From NCBI GenBank assembly GCA_007258455.2, contig VDFB02047230.1:158914635-158978634 (forward strand): 64,000 nt of DNA. Direction: 5' to 3'. Each line of letters opens with the position of its first letter. Position 1 is the first letter of the stretch. This DNA comes from Sequoia sempervirens (lineage: Eukaryota; Streptophyta; Pinopsida; Cupressales; Cupressaceae). A program made the translations under genes and the position numbers. Shown here piece after piece: positions 12,308 to 24,467 of the stretch. The notes below the pieces were generated by a model. The model was not told the DNA's origin and did no database searches. It saw nothing but the letters and a program-made list of their open reading frames with translations.

Positions 12308-12757
12308 TGTTAGTTTTACTCAAGGGCTCAAGCCTCTAGGGTCACCTGCAAATACAAAAATAACCTTGTACAAGAGAGAAAAGTAAGAGCATAAATTTTT
12401 AAGAGTGGATGCAAGATAATATTAGATAAAATGTGAATAATATGCAATGCACAAGATTATAATGGATTGGAATTAAAATCCAATGGAATAATTTACAAAC
12501 GAGAACCCCTTGGTTATATAGCCAATATGAGACACGAGATTAAATATGATCATGACAAGTGTTTTAATCCCATGTCATGAGACAACACATCAAATATTAA
12601 ATGAACTATGAAACAAGTATTAGATGATATTATAAAACAATATAAGATCAAATGACACTGAAGACTTCTAAAAATATTCCTAGTACTTAAGTAAACTTAA
12701 CATGTAAATAGGATATGTAAGTGAACTAGATAGGTAAAACACCTATTTATATTGAAA
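12308..12757 (-). repeat. 5' LTR of outer Copia element
   Basis: 450 bp, alignable end to end with 439-887, and starting TGTTAG next to the primer binding site. The outer end has drifted (atattgaaa where the other copy has acaccaaca). Confidence 0.87.
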
Positions 12758-13165
12758 AGAACAAAAACAATAAATCCTACCACAAACCACTACAAGAGGG
12801 TTGTAGAGCTCTCAGTTGACAAGAAAACTCTAAAAAGTAAGGTAGATTGTAAGGGATATGTCCTCTTAGGAACTTATAGCTATGAGATAGAATACTATAT
12901 AACAAAGGGAAGTAGTATGTGATAAGAGATAGAAGATAAAAATATATAAGAAGATAAGAGTAATGATATGTAAGATAATGTACAAAAGATATTATGTATG
13001 ATGAGATAATGGAAGTATAATACATATATGAAGTTGGTTAACATATGAATGGTTATGCGTGTTCTTTAAATTTTGTTTATAAATTGTTATGTTAATTTAT
13101 ATGTTTCACATTATGCACCAATCTTAGATCCCTTTTTATTATTGAGTCTAGGGTATAAATACAAA
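12758..13165. other. No gene seen
   Basis: AT-rich DNA with only short ORFs. A TATA-like motif (gggtataaatac) lies near 13151 on the plus strand. It may be the continuation of the element interrupted at 438, or eroded 3' sequence of the adjacent Gypsy fragment; the sequence does not decide. Confidence 0.35.
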
Positions 13166-15720
13166 TTATAGAGAATACTTGGGACATATTACTTTAGTAT
13201 GTGATCTCCTAGTTTTCTTGCTAATAGTCACCATGATGGCATCATGGCGTTGAGATGAGGAAGGTAGACAAAAATAAAGTCCATGGAATTTGTATCCCAT
13301 TTCCATTTTGGGATCTCGTGAGGATAAATAAGTTATGTTCCAGGTGTTGATGTTCAACCTTGACCCTTTGACACTCAAGGAAATGATCAACAAAATCTAC
13401 AATGTTTTAATGTATGTATGCCAATTGATATAGCTTATGAAGGTTTTCATGCATCTTTTTCACCCTTGAATGTGCTAGATATGGTGCCATGTGAGCCTCT
13501 AATAAGATCATTGTTCAAAGATCCCTAAACTGTGGCACATATATGCATCCTATGTGACGTAACAACACATCAACCTCTAAGGTATATCTTGAATACTTTC
13601 CCTTAAGGGCCCTCTAATATCATATCTCACATTTAACCTCATATTACTAATCATCCTTTGGAAACTGCTATAATATATGAGTCCTCAAATCTATACCCAC
13701 AGTCATAGAAATAACCTCATGTTATCATCTATTCAAAGAATATATCACTACATTCTCCTTACATTTGATGTAATGTACATCAAATTTATACTCACACAAA
13801 AACTCCATCCAATTCCTTTTCTAAGCATTCAAGTTTGACAATGTGAAGATATATTGTAAGTTATAATGATCATAATGAAGCTCAAAGTGATGTCCAAGTA
13901 GAAAGTGTCTCCTCTTGGTAAGAGCATGAACCACCACCACAATTTTTAGGTCATGCACACGGTAGTTCAACTTGTGGGTCTTAATTTTTTGCAACTCATA
14001 TGTGATAACTCAACCCTATTGCATGAGTATGAAACCTATACCATATAGTGACACACTCATACAAACTGTAAAGTCTAACGCAAGATCAAGTACTGCTAGG
14101 ATGGGAGCACTAAAGAGATTCTCCTTGAGGGTCTCAAAATCCCTCTCACATTGCTCGGTCCACTCAAATCTCTTCCCTTTATGCTAGAGGGAAGTGATGG
14201 GATGTATTATCCTAGAGAAACCCTTCACAAATCTACAATTATATCTTGCTAACCCAATAAAAAAATTGACCTTTGTAACATTGGTGGGTGATGACCACTC
14301 CATAATGATTGTAATATTTGATGGATCTATGAAGATACCATCAATAAAAATGGTATGACCCAAGTATTGGAGCTCTGATTGGAAGAATTAATACTTAGCC
14401 AAATTGGCGTAAAGCTGATTGTCTCCTTAGACACTATAAAACCTATCATAAGTGATCCTCATGATCCTCCTTTATATGTGAATTTAATAGGATATCATCC
14501 ATAAATAATATCACCATTGTAAAATCATAATGACCATTGTGAGTCCTGAAAGTTGTCTTATGAATTCCAACCTCAATAATCCTTAATTTATGGTAGTCAA
14601 AATTCAAGTCTATCTCAGAGAATACTTTAGCTCCCCTCATCTGGTCAAATAAATCATCAATCTTAGGAAAAGGGAAAGATTCTTAATTGTTAATTTGTTC
14701 AACTACATTTATAGTTGATACATAGTCAAAGGATCCTATCCTTCTTAATGAAGATCACAAGTGCACCACAAGGTGATACACTAGGATGGATGCAAAAATT
14801 CTCCAATAGATCCTCTACCTGAATCTTGAGATCATTGAGCTCCTATGTCATCATATTGTAGGGTTCCCTAGAACTAGGTGTGCTCCTGGTAGAAAATCAA
14901 TATGAAAGTCCACCTCATGATGAGGTGGAATCCTTGGTAATTCTAAAGGAAAATATCTACAAAATCTTGGAGGATAGGGCGTTCATCCAAAGATATAATC
15001 TTTGTCAGGCCTCTAACCTATCACTGATGGTGATTACAAACATCTAACATCCATCTCACATGCATGACTTCAATTACATAATGAATATTATGTGAATGGA
15101 TATGGGCCTATATTTTGAAATTATCACCATCTCACCATGGTCATTATGGAACTCAATCACATTACAAATAAAATTACTTTTAGCTTGATGTGCATCAATC
15201 TAATCCATACCCAAAACTATACCATATGATTCTAATGGTGTAACATGAATGTCCACTGATGAAGTGATAGCTACAAGAACCAATTGACAATAAAAAACCA
15301 TCAAGTCTACAACCACTTTAGCCCTCAAAGATAACTCAACTACCCACGTATCATCCTACCTAGATACCACTAGCCTACAACACTCCACTATAGATGGGGA
15401 AATAAAAGATTTTGATTCTCTAGAATCAAACAAAACATTAAATAAGATATTTCCAATCATACTTCTAGCACAACCTCAGATAATGGATTGATGCTTGAAC
15501 TAGAAGTTCTTTACCACCACAAAAACCTTATGGGCCTTTCCCACTTCTCCAATCATTGACTTAGAAGCTCCTAAATAAGACCCACCTACTCTAAACACTG
15601 TATACACTCTTTGGATAAGTAACCCACTCCACCACACACATAACAAGGTCCGCATCTCAACCTATGTTGGCTAAGTCCTACTAAACTGAGAGGTTCTAGA
15701 CTTGCTAGAAGTACTATGTC
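13166..15720 (-). pseudogene. Ty3/Gypsy polyprotein fragment, chromovirus-like
   Basis: In minus-strand order: a gag zinc knuckle near 15600-15660 (CYVCGGVGYLSKEC, tyrosine in place of histidine); a protease-like FDSRESKSFISPS near 15390-15430, where the usual D-S-G is D-S-R; the reverse transcriptase entry IPPHHEVDFHID near 14900; and ORF 14640-14446 with MRGAKVFSEIDL and FMDDILL. The stretch between the FT and DD motifs is short, so about 35 residues of the palm are missing in frame. RNase H is unreadable. Integrase traces lie at 13440-13166 (SQRHDAIMVT). No LTR was assigned and gag is truncated at about 15720. Confidence 0.8.
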
Positions 15721-16270
15721 TTGGATTTTCCAAATGTTTTGGATTTTAGCTATATAGGATTTTGCAATTTTTTTTGAATTTTATGATGAATTTTTATGAA
15801 TTTTTTTGGTATTTTTTATTGTGATTTCCAATAACCTTTAGGATATACACGAACTCAGTATGGTCCAGAACGAATTTCCTCTAGCGTGACACAATAGACT
15901 ACCTCAATGCAGGCATGAGAAACTAACTTGATGAATATGCCAAGTACTACTAAAGGGGATATGATACTTCACAACATTAAGCTATGATAAGGATGTAGAT
16001 GGGTGATGGAATAAATACGATGGATGAGGCGATGGATGGATGGTGATGCAAAGAATGATAGGATAAAGAGCCAAAGAATAGATGGAGGTGCTTTATTTAC
16101 GCGAGATACCTATTTGCTAGGTTTTCACCAAGGTACTTGCCCAAAGCACCACCAAAGTGGTTTTCACTATAGGACATTTTTTTCTTTACTTTTTCAATCC
16201 TTTTTCTTATTTTTTAGATTTTGATCATTTTTTTTATTTTTTTGTATTTTCAGATTTATACCCTTTAAGA
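15721..16270. other. 3' noncoding part of the Tat-like element, truncated
   Basis: T-rich DNA following (on the minus strand) the pol stop at 16271. Purine-rich tracts on the minus strand near 16160-16220 could be the polypurine tract. No sequence like the probable 5' LTR (28366-29796) is seen here, so the 3' LTR appears to be missing and the junction with the Gypsy fragment lies somewhere near 15720. Confidence 0.4.
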
Positions 16271-17400
16271 CTAGGCATAAAAATTTGTAAGATGCAAGCT
16301 TTTGGTTGGCTCCTACAAGGGTTCACCTTCATGAATTGACAATTGGTATGCTCCTGATCCATAACTTGTTGTGATGAAAAAGGGACCCAACTAGTTAGGC
16401 TCAAGCTTTCCTTTACTGTCTTGATTTGGTAGATTCTTTTGATTCTACTTTAGGACAAGATCCTCTACCTAGAAATACTGACACTTGATCTTCTTGTTAT
16501 AGCTCTGTTTCAATCGATCTTGATATACTTGCAAGTGATTAAGAGCATCAAGACGATGCTCATCTAGAAATTCTAGCTCATTTAGCTAAGGTAATCTATA
16601 CTCTTCATTGGTGATTAGGTTCTGTAGTGACACTTGTAGTGAGGGAAGCTTGACCTCAATGGGTAGGATGGCTTTTGATCTGTAGACCAAGGAGAACAAG
16701 ATTGCACCTATAGGTGTGCAGATACTGGTTCGATATGCCCAAAGAGTAGGATTTAGCTATAAATGCCAGTCATGACCAACTTCATTGACCATTTTCTTTA
16801 GGATCTTCATAATGGTCTTATTTGTAGCCTCAACTCAACCATTTCCCTAAGGGTAATACAGGATAGAGAATTGGTGTTGGATGTTAAATATTTAGCATAA
16901 CTCTTTTACATTTTGATTCTTGAAGGGTGTCCCATTTTCTGAGATAAGGGTTTGTAGAACATCACAATGACATATTAGGTAATTTAGGATAAACTTGGAA
17001 ATTTGCTTCCCTATTATGTAGGTCATAGGAATGGCTTTAACCCCCTTGGTAAAGTACTCAGTGGCTATTATGATAAACTTGTGGCCGTTGGATGAGGTTG
17101 GAGTGATCTTTCCTATGAGGTCAAGTCCCCACTATGAGAAAGGCTAGGGTCTAATCATTGGTTGCAACTCTTGAGCTAGAGCATGAATCAAATCTCCATG
17201 TTGTTGATAGTAGACACATTTATGCACGTACTGATGGGCTTCTCTTTCTATGGTTGGCCAATAGTACCCCATCCTCAATAGTTTCTTATCTAAAGTCATA
17301 CCACTAGAATGGGAACCACATATGCCATCGTGAACTTCTATTAAAGTGGTCAAGGCTTCGTCTTGGTTAAGACATCGTAGTAATGTTCCTTTGATGATTC
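16271..17400 (-). pseudogene. Tat-like Gypsy integrase
   Basis: ORF 17353-17144 is the zinc-binding domain: VHDGICGSHSSG, LLRMGYYWPTI and the final C..C position read as CVYYQQH, with one cysteine lost. The catalytic core follows in broken frames (a DNG-type motif near 16920). The tail reads FFITTSYGSGAYQLS near 16335-16390, and the frame stops with FYA at 16271. The enzyme would insert element cDNA into chromosomes; this copy cannot be functional. Confidence 0.85.
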
Positions 17401-17659
17401 AGTGGTATAGGGTATCACCTAGGATCACGAATCAGGATTCCTTTTTAATAAAAGTCTTCTTAAGGTTAGAGATGATATCAAATGGGAGGGTTCCTTTGCT
17501 TAGGTAGATGAATATGTCATGATACCATGGAGATCTAGGACCAACAATGACACACACAAATTCAAATTTTTGGATTTTAAAATTTGGTACGAGAAGTTGT
17601 TCTATGAAGAATTCACATTGAAGGACGTTCGACATGTCTAATAGTGGTTTGATTGTCAC

Positions 17660-18500
17660 CATAGCATCCGTTTCTCAGTTGTTCATGCGAGGAATTTTAT
17701 CAAAATTTATATCTATGAAAAGGTCCTTGAAAGTTTCTACCATTTTTGTAAAGAGTAAGCTTTTCATCCTTAGTTTGATAGTCGTCATTGACTTGGTTGA
17801 TAACTAGTTGTGAGTCTCCGTAGAATTTCATCTCTTGTATTTGTCATTAAATCACTATTCTTAGACCTATGATTAGGGATTCATACTCAACAATGTTGTT
17901 AGTGCATGGGAATGATAGCTTGTATGACTTTGGAATGCAATCACCTTAAGGGGTGATGAAAACAATACTCGCTCCTAATCCATGTTGGGTGAATGATCTA
18001 TCAAAGTATCTTCCATTGATATATGAAATTGACAAGGAACATTGATTCATCAGGGAACTCAGATATCAAGGGGTTCTCAATATATATAGGTACCTTTGCT
18101 AGTTGGTCTGCAATCACTTTTCCTTTGATTTCCTTGTGCTCCATGTATTCTATGTCAAATTTAGTTAAGATCATTACCCATTTGGCCATTCGCCCAGTGA
18201 GAGTTGCTTTGGATAACATGTACTTTAATGGGTCAATCTTTATAATAAGTTTGATTTGATGTGACATCATGTAGTGTCTGATTTTTTTTGAAGAAAAAAA
18301 TACTACCAAGCATGATTTCGCAATGGGTGAATAGTTCATTTCATAGCTCACTAATGTCCTACTGATGTAATAGATAGCCATTTCCTTTCCATTTTCATCA
18401 TGTTGTGCTAAAAAGCACCTAGTGATGCTGATGTTGCTAAGATATATAAGATCAATGTTTTTTTTGGTATTGGTGGCATGAGCACTGAAGGTGTTAGTAG
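17660..18500 (-). pseudogene. Tandem RNase H domains (RT-linked and aRNH)
   Basis: ORF 18381-18001 is the RNase H region attached to reverse transcriptase (YYISRTLVSYEMNYSPIAK, KWVMILTKFDIEYMEHKEIK, IADQLAK). After it, the minus strand near 17845-17760 reads KFYGDSQLVINQV followed by YQTKDEKL, the core of the second, archaeal-type RNase H found in Tat-lineage elements. Both are interrupted by stops. Confidence 0.82.
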
Positions 18501-18549
18501 GTCATATTTGATCTACTGTAAAGATTTATCACACATCTCATCCCATTTG

Positions 18550-19449
18550 TAAGTTATTCCTTTATGTAGAAGATGCGAAAAGGGCTGGATTTTATCTAAT
18601 AGTTGTACTGTGAATCTTCTGATGGAATGCAATCTTCCTTATAATCCTCTCATCTACTTTAGTGTTTGTGGTGGTTCCATGTCGAGGATGGATTTTACCT
18701 TTGCTGGATCAATTTCTATCCCTCTTTGCAAGATGATATAGCCAAGAATTTTGCCTGATGTAACCCCAAAGACACACTTTTTTTGGATTTAGTCATACCT
18801 TGTACTCTTTAAGTCTATCAAAGACGGGTTCCAAGACTTCTATGTGCTCACTTATTTTCTTTAATTTTTCCAAAATATCATCCACATAATCTTTGACTGT
18901 TTTGTGGATCATTTCATGAAAGATGAGGGTCATTGCTCTTTGATAGGTTGCTCTTGCATTCTTTAACTCAAATGGCATTACGTTCTAGCAATATGTTCCC
19001 CATGGACAATTAAATGTAGTTTTGTGTTGATACTCCTTGGTGATCATGATTTGATTATAGCTTGAAAAACCATTCATGAGTGACAACATTTCATGCCTAG
19101 TTATTAAGTCGACAATGAGATCAATGTTAGGAAGAGGGAAATCATCTTTTGGGCATTCTTTGTTTAATTCTCTAAAATATGTGCATATTCTGATGCCCCT
19201 AGTGGGTTTTAAGACTGACACCAAGTTTGAAACCCACTCAAGTTAATCTATTAGTTAGATGAATCCAACGTCAAGAAGCTTTTGTAACTCCAGTTTCACC
19301 AAGAGTGCTATCTGAGGGTACATCTTCCTTAATTTCTGCTTTACTGGCTTGGCTTTAGGAGAAATAGCTAAGTGATGCATAACTACTTCTGGATCGAGCC
19401 TTGACATATCTATGTATGACCATGAAAATTTGGCTCTTTTCTCTTTCAA
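18550..19449 (-). pseudogene. Tat-like Gypsy reverse transcriptase
   Basis: Three consecutive ORFs cover the domain: 19449-19255 (VVMHHLAISPKAKPVKQKLRK), 19224-18985 (GIRICTYFRELNKECPKDDF, then FSSYNQI), and 18978-18793 (MPFELKNARATYQRAM with the catalytic YVDD). The canonical glycine after MPF is glutamate. The catalytic aspartates remain, but the frame is broken between the pieces. Confidence 0.9.
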
Positions 19450-20545
19450 GAATGCTGATAGGTTTTTCTATTCTTCATCCAACATGGATTCAACATAGAA
19501 AGTGATCTTGGGTGCTTCTTCTATTCCCACATTAACTAGACTATCCTTTTCTGCTAGTACTGTTTACTTCTTTGGATGCATTGTGCCAAGGGGGAGATTG
19601 AATCCCTCATCCTTGGGAACCTCAAAGAGGCTCTCACCCTTGTATGTATCCTTTGTTTTCACAATTTTAGGATTAGAAAGTGCTATAGTGTGGTTTTCAC
19701 TCAAAAAAATTCATGTTAATTACATTTCGTCAATTTTGCGACTAAAGGATTCAATCGTCTCCCCATAGTACGCCCCTATTTCTAAATATATGCCAAAAAT
19801 TTCTTTGTGATCTGACCATGGTAAGTTGTCACAAAGTCCCATGAATTCTGAGATCGCTTCATCGTTTTCAAACAAATCAAGAATCGGTGGTCCTTTTTGG
19901 TCCATGTCAATTAGTTGTGGGTATACTAGACGTATTTCAGTTGGTTGATTGCTTGGATCAAAGCATGTGATGGATATCATGAAGATGGAATTATTCTAAA
20001 ATAGGATAGCAAAATCAAGGGGGAATTCATCTAAGGTCATATCATGTGATGTTGGTAACGAAGAGGAAGCCTCAACCTGTTTAGCGGAAGTACCTTTGCC
20101 AATAAGGGTGACCCTGCTAGTAGTACGACCTAGGCCAAGATTCTTTAGTTGTTTCTCAGGAATGACGGGTTCTAGCAAATCATTATCATTCTATCCTAGC
20201 TTCTCATTTTTGTTGTATCCCATTCCCTTCATTAGTTGTAGGCCTTTGTTGTCATCTTCCATGGGAAGAGTGGGGATAGGTCGTTCATCCTAGTAGAGGA
20301 GTTTAGAGACATCCTCTTCATTGACATATTCTTAGTTCAAATCCACCTCACTTGGTGAAGGTAGTAGTTGCCATCTTGATTGTTTCGGGCTCTTTGTTGC
20401 TAGATGTGGGTTTACCATAGGTTTGAGGAGAAAGAGGTAGCTCTACCAAAACAAAGGTATTCTTCATTAGTTTATAGTTTCCACAACCATCATCTTGGAT
20501 AATGAATTTGATATCGAGAATGTTCTACACAATGGGTGTTTTCAT
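19450..20545 (-). pseudogene. Protease-RT linker of the Tat-like polyprotein
   Basis: ORFs 19980-19720 and 20178-19996 are in the coding orientation and between protease and reverse transcriptase, but show no domain. Tat elements have an extended linker here, so I take them as decayed linker rather than genes. Confidence 0.5.
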
Positions 20546-21010
20546 TTATGAGGTTGATGCAAGGGATGATGGGTGAATAAATGAACTAGAAGGTGTAGGC
20601 CATTTATCATTCTTGGGTATTTGGGGTATCTTATAGAAATTGGCCTTAAGATTCTTGTAGTAATTAAAAGGCTCAGGATCTCCATGGATGGTAATTTCTC
20701 TACACGCGAAGGGAAACTTTACACATTGATGATAAGTTGAGGCTACAACTTTTAGGGAATGGATCCATGGTTGACCAAGTAGTATGTTATAGGGAAGATC
20801 AAGGTCTAACACTTGGCATGTAGTTTCTGCAATGGTAGGTCCCACTTGGATGGGTAGGGCAATGATGCCTTGTGATACCCACTCTTGGTCATCATATGCT
20901 TTGATGGTGGCACTCTTTGTTTTCTCAATAGTATCCTCTGAATATCCTAGGTTCTTGATTAACTAAAGGGTGCAAATTTTCAAACCAACACCTCCATCCA
21001 CTAAGACTCT
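20546..21010 (-). pseudogene. Tat-like Gypsy aspartic protease
   Basis: The active site reads VDGGVGLKICTL near 20970-21005 (D-G-G rather than D-S/T-G, a variant common in this lineage). ORF 20845-20546 continues with LDLPYNILLGQPWIHS, the conserved flap and C-terminal motif of plant Gypsy proteases, then STYHQCVKFP. It would cleave the polyprotein. Confidence 0.82.
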
Positions 21011-21299
21011 TTTGACCTTATTCTTATGAATGACAACCTAAAGGTGTAAAGCACAGTTATGAGATGGTTGTGATGGTAGGTCTTGTTCCGAGTAGGTGAG
21101 AAGATGATTAGCAATATGTCCCACCATAGCTTGAAATTGATCTGAATCAATATCCTTAGGTATAGATGACTTTGACAAAGAATTCTCTAAGATTTCCTTA
21201 TGTGCAGGGGATGACCTTAATAGTTCTAATATTGAAATCTATGCGAGGGTCTTCTTAAGCTGATCTAGGAGATTGTACTTGTTGGGATTTGATGTTGGC

Positions 21300-24200
21300 A
21301 AAGTAGGTTATGCCCTAGATTGAGATGGAAATCCTTGGACGGTAATTTTTCCATGTTGCATGGTGACTCCACACTCTGCACTAGGCCATTTGATGGTGAC
21401 AACGGTAATGATGCTATCATAGGAAGCGACCATGTTGGAATAGGTATGCTGCACATTTGTGTAATCTTTATATTTTCTAGTATTGTTCACTTGGTTATGA
21501 TCTGGCATAGGGTTCTTGTATATATTAAGATCTTGGTTACTGGTTGGTGTTTCAATAGAGATGGTGTCATTCTCTATAAGGTCTTGGATAATATTCTTAA
21601 GCCTCATGCATCCTACCATTTTGTGTCCTTTGATTTTGTGAAAGTCACAAAGATCATTCTTGCTTTACTAGGATGTTTTTTCTTGTAGTTCTTGGTAGTT
21701 TTCAAAGTTGGGAAGCGTTATCAGATTTGAATCTACCAACTTCTTCATGATAGTCTCGATGGGTTTAGATAATTGTGTGTACTTGCATTTAGGATAGTTG
21801 TTCTTGTTAGTGGTTCATATTTTTTGCATTTCGGTGTTATTGATTTGATTGTTCTGAGGAGGTATTGTTTAATGCATAGTTGGTTGGATGTTAGCAACTT
21901 GATTGTTGTTTGGTCTAGGAGCACTTAGGACTACCTTAGCATCTACCACACCATCATTTTTTATGTTCTTGTTTTTAGCCCAGACACGAGGATTGTCGTT
22001 TGAACTAGTTGATGGGCGATTGTCTTTGTAAGCTTGGGTATTTCCCTATGAGATTAGAGTTCTCTCGCTAGGGAAAAGCTTGTCATAAGATGTGATGCAC
22101 TACATTTTCAATTTGGAAGGATAAATCTAAATCTAGATTTGCTATGATGATCCCCACTTGTTGTTCATCGGGAAGAGGCCACTTGCTCTTACTAGCTCTT
22201 TGTCTCCATCATTGTAAGAAATTAGTGAAATATTCTCATTTGTTTTGTCTGAGAGTATATAGTTCTTCTAGACTTACGTCCATGTCAAGATTAAAGGAGA
22301 AATGATCTATGAATTTATCGATAATTTCTTGAATTTTTTTGATACCCAACAAAAATTGAGAAAACTAATCCATGGTAGGACCTGTTAAACTTCAAGGTAA
22401 GAGGCACATTAAATAAGAATAATTGTAAGCCACCTCCATACACATGATGGTCCACAGGAGTTCCTCTCCCTTTGTATTTATTGATTTAGGGGATTTCAAA
22501 GCCAAGAGGGAATGGTACCATTGCAATGTTTTGATTGAATGGATAGGGACATAGATTCTATGTATGGGGATTCTTTGTCTTGCCCATTTGAAGATTTTGT
22601 ATTTCTTGGGAAAGCGCCTTAAGTTGTGATGCTAGATCATCTCGTGGGTTTGGTGGAGGAACATATGTTGGGATGACGGATGGGTTGTATGTGAGATTCT
22701 AATATGATAAGGTGTTGTATGGGGTGTATGGTGGTGTGATATTCTATGAAGGTGATTGAGGTGTTGATGTATATGTTCCTAACGTGTTTTTATTAATGAT
22801 GTTTTGTTGACGATTATACTAGGAACTTGGTTTTTGTTGTTGGGAATACTATTGAGCTAGTAAGGCTTGTTGTTGTTGATCCACAAGGGCCTTCTTTGGG
22901 ATTTCTATTGTTGTTGCACCACTAGGGCTTGCTATTGGACCTACTATTGTTGTTGTGCTGCTAAGGCTATTTGATGGGCTTGATGGTGTTGTTGTGCTAA
23001 GGCTTCTTGCTGTGTCACTAAGGCTACTTGCTATGTTGCTAAGGCTGCTTGTTGTTGTTGCTACTATTGTTGTGCTGCTAAGGCTTGTTGTTGTTGTGCT
23101 ACTAGAGCTTCTTGCTGTTGTTATTGTGCTACTAGGGCTACTTGTTGTTGTTGGATGGCTTACTGATAAGCTTTTTGTGCTTGTTGTAAAGCTAAGGCAT
23201 GCACTTGCATTGTAGGATCGGTTGGTTGTTGAAACATCTATAATGGATTGGGGGTGTTGGTGTTTTGAGTGGGTAGTATATTGTTGATGAGGGGTTGAGG
23301 GTTCCCTTGGCTTAAAATCTCTTGTAAGATAGTAGATTGGGGTGGAGAAATGTAGGTTTGAGGTTCCATTTAATTTTGCATGGTGAAGGGGGCCGTGGGA
23401 AAAGATTAGGATGAGGCCATTAGATTCTATGATGGTAATGACACACTAGGACCTTGAGTCCATTGATTGAAAAGGTTCCCTTGTCCCATGTCTTGAGGAT
23501 TTCCTTATGCTAGGGATGTGGACAAGGTATTTCCTAGGTTGGTAGGATTTGTAACCAAGGGATTGTTTTGAGATGGGTTGATAATGGATGGGATGGATGT
23601 TTTCTGTGAAGCCAATGGTATGGATGAACTAGTTGGAGGATTGGTTAGGGATGTCCCTATTTTCATTAAGGGTTGACCTTGTGTGATAGTATTTCCTTTC
23701 CCTTTTGGATCTACTTGTGACACTTGGTCCACATGACTTTGCATGATGGTGGGCACACTTGTGGTACTCATGGGTATGGATGAAGAGGGGTGTCCTCGAT
23801 ATGTGGAGGTTGTTATGGAGTACTGAAGTGCAAGAGGTTTATATGGATGCTGAGGATCTTTAGGAATGAGAGGAGCGCCAAAGGTAGGTGTCCAAGTAGT
23901 AGTTTGGGATGAAGGATTGGTATTGAGGGTACCCACAAGTGTGCTACTTTCAAATGGAAGAGTTAGACCAAAGTCCTTGGTAAGACTAGTTGCAAGTTTG
24001 GGAGTGGATGTTTGATTTAGCCTTAGTGATGGAGTTGTGAAGCCTTGTGTTAAATTTTGTGCAACAAATGATGGGGAAATTGGAGCTACACTTCCCAAGG
24101 CTTGATGTTCCATGATTTCCTCCCTAGTAAGTTCAAATGGATTATTCATGATGTCTTCTATCTCATATGGCCCTGATGGAGATGATGGTTGTTGTGATGG

Positions 24201-24467
24201 GGTAGATTGACTTCTCAAATCAAATTTTAGAGGGTTTAGATCACTTCAGGTAAATGTGACTTTGGTTTTCTCCATGATTCTCTTATGTTGTGATCTTGTC
24301 TTTACCATAAATTTTGGGTCACCTATGGGACAGTTGTGTTGAGATTTGTAATGTTTGAACTCTGTAGTTGACTCAAATCTAGGTAGAAGGGATGCTCTAA
24401 TTATTTTTGGAGCAATGATGATAATGGGAGATGAAAAATTGGATGATGTGGAGAGTGATATTTGCAA
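21300..24467 (-). pseudogene. Tat-like gag with a long Q/A-rich region
   Basis: N-terminal ORFs 24467-24246 and 24218-23505 are in the same frame, separated by one TGA, and are rich in Ser, Pro and Thr. A Gln/Ala-rich stretch of triplet-like repeats covers about 23230-22830. The retrotransposon gag core lies near 22560-22090 (LQWYHSLL, DHFSFNLDMDVSLEELYTLR, RQRASKSKWPLPDEQQVG). ORF 21619-21308 starts at the conserved C-terminal gag motif (VGCMRLKNIIQDLIE), before the protease. Most stops in the Gln-rich part sit where CAA or CAG is expected. Confidence 0.82.

Larger units (their letters stand above)
439..12757 (-). mobile_element. Outer Ty1/Copia element, gag-protease only, with a nested insertion
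   Basis: The two LTRs (439-887 and 12308-12757) are nearly equal in length and alignable throughout. A Met-type primer binding site sits just inside the right LTR and a polypurine tract (minus strand AAGGGGGGG) just inside the left one, so the element reads right to left. The flanks are aaaac (434-438) and agaac (12758-12762), a 5-bp target duplication with one mismatch. Without the nested 1684-9615 insertion and its TTAAG duplication the element is about 4.4 kb. It encodes gag and protease remnants only; no integrase or reverse transcriptase was seen, so it looks non-autonomous. Confidence 0.88.

Noticed and set aside
16024..16339. Two overlapping plus-strand ORFs
   Set aside because: Phe-rich readings of the T-rich 3' noncoding region and integrase tail of the minus-strand Tat-like element.
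22955..23215. Leu/Val-rich plus-strand ORF that looks like a membrane protein
   Set aside because: It is the opposite-strand shadow of the Gln/Ala-rich gag repeat of the Tat-like element.
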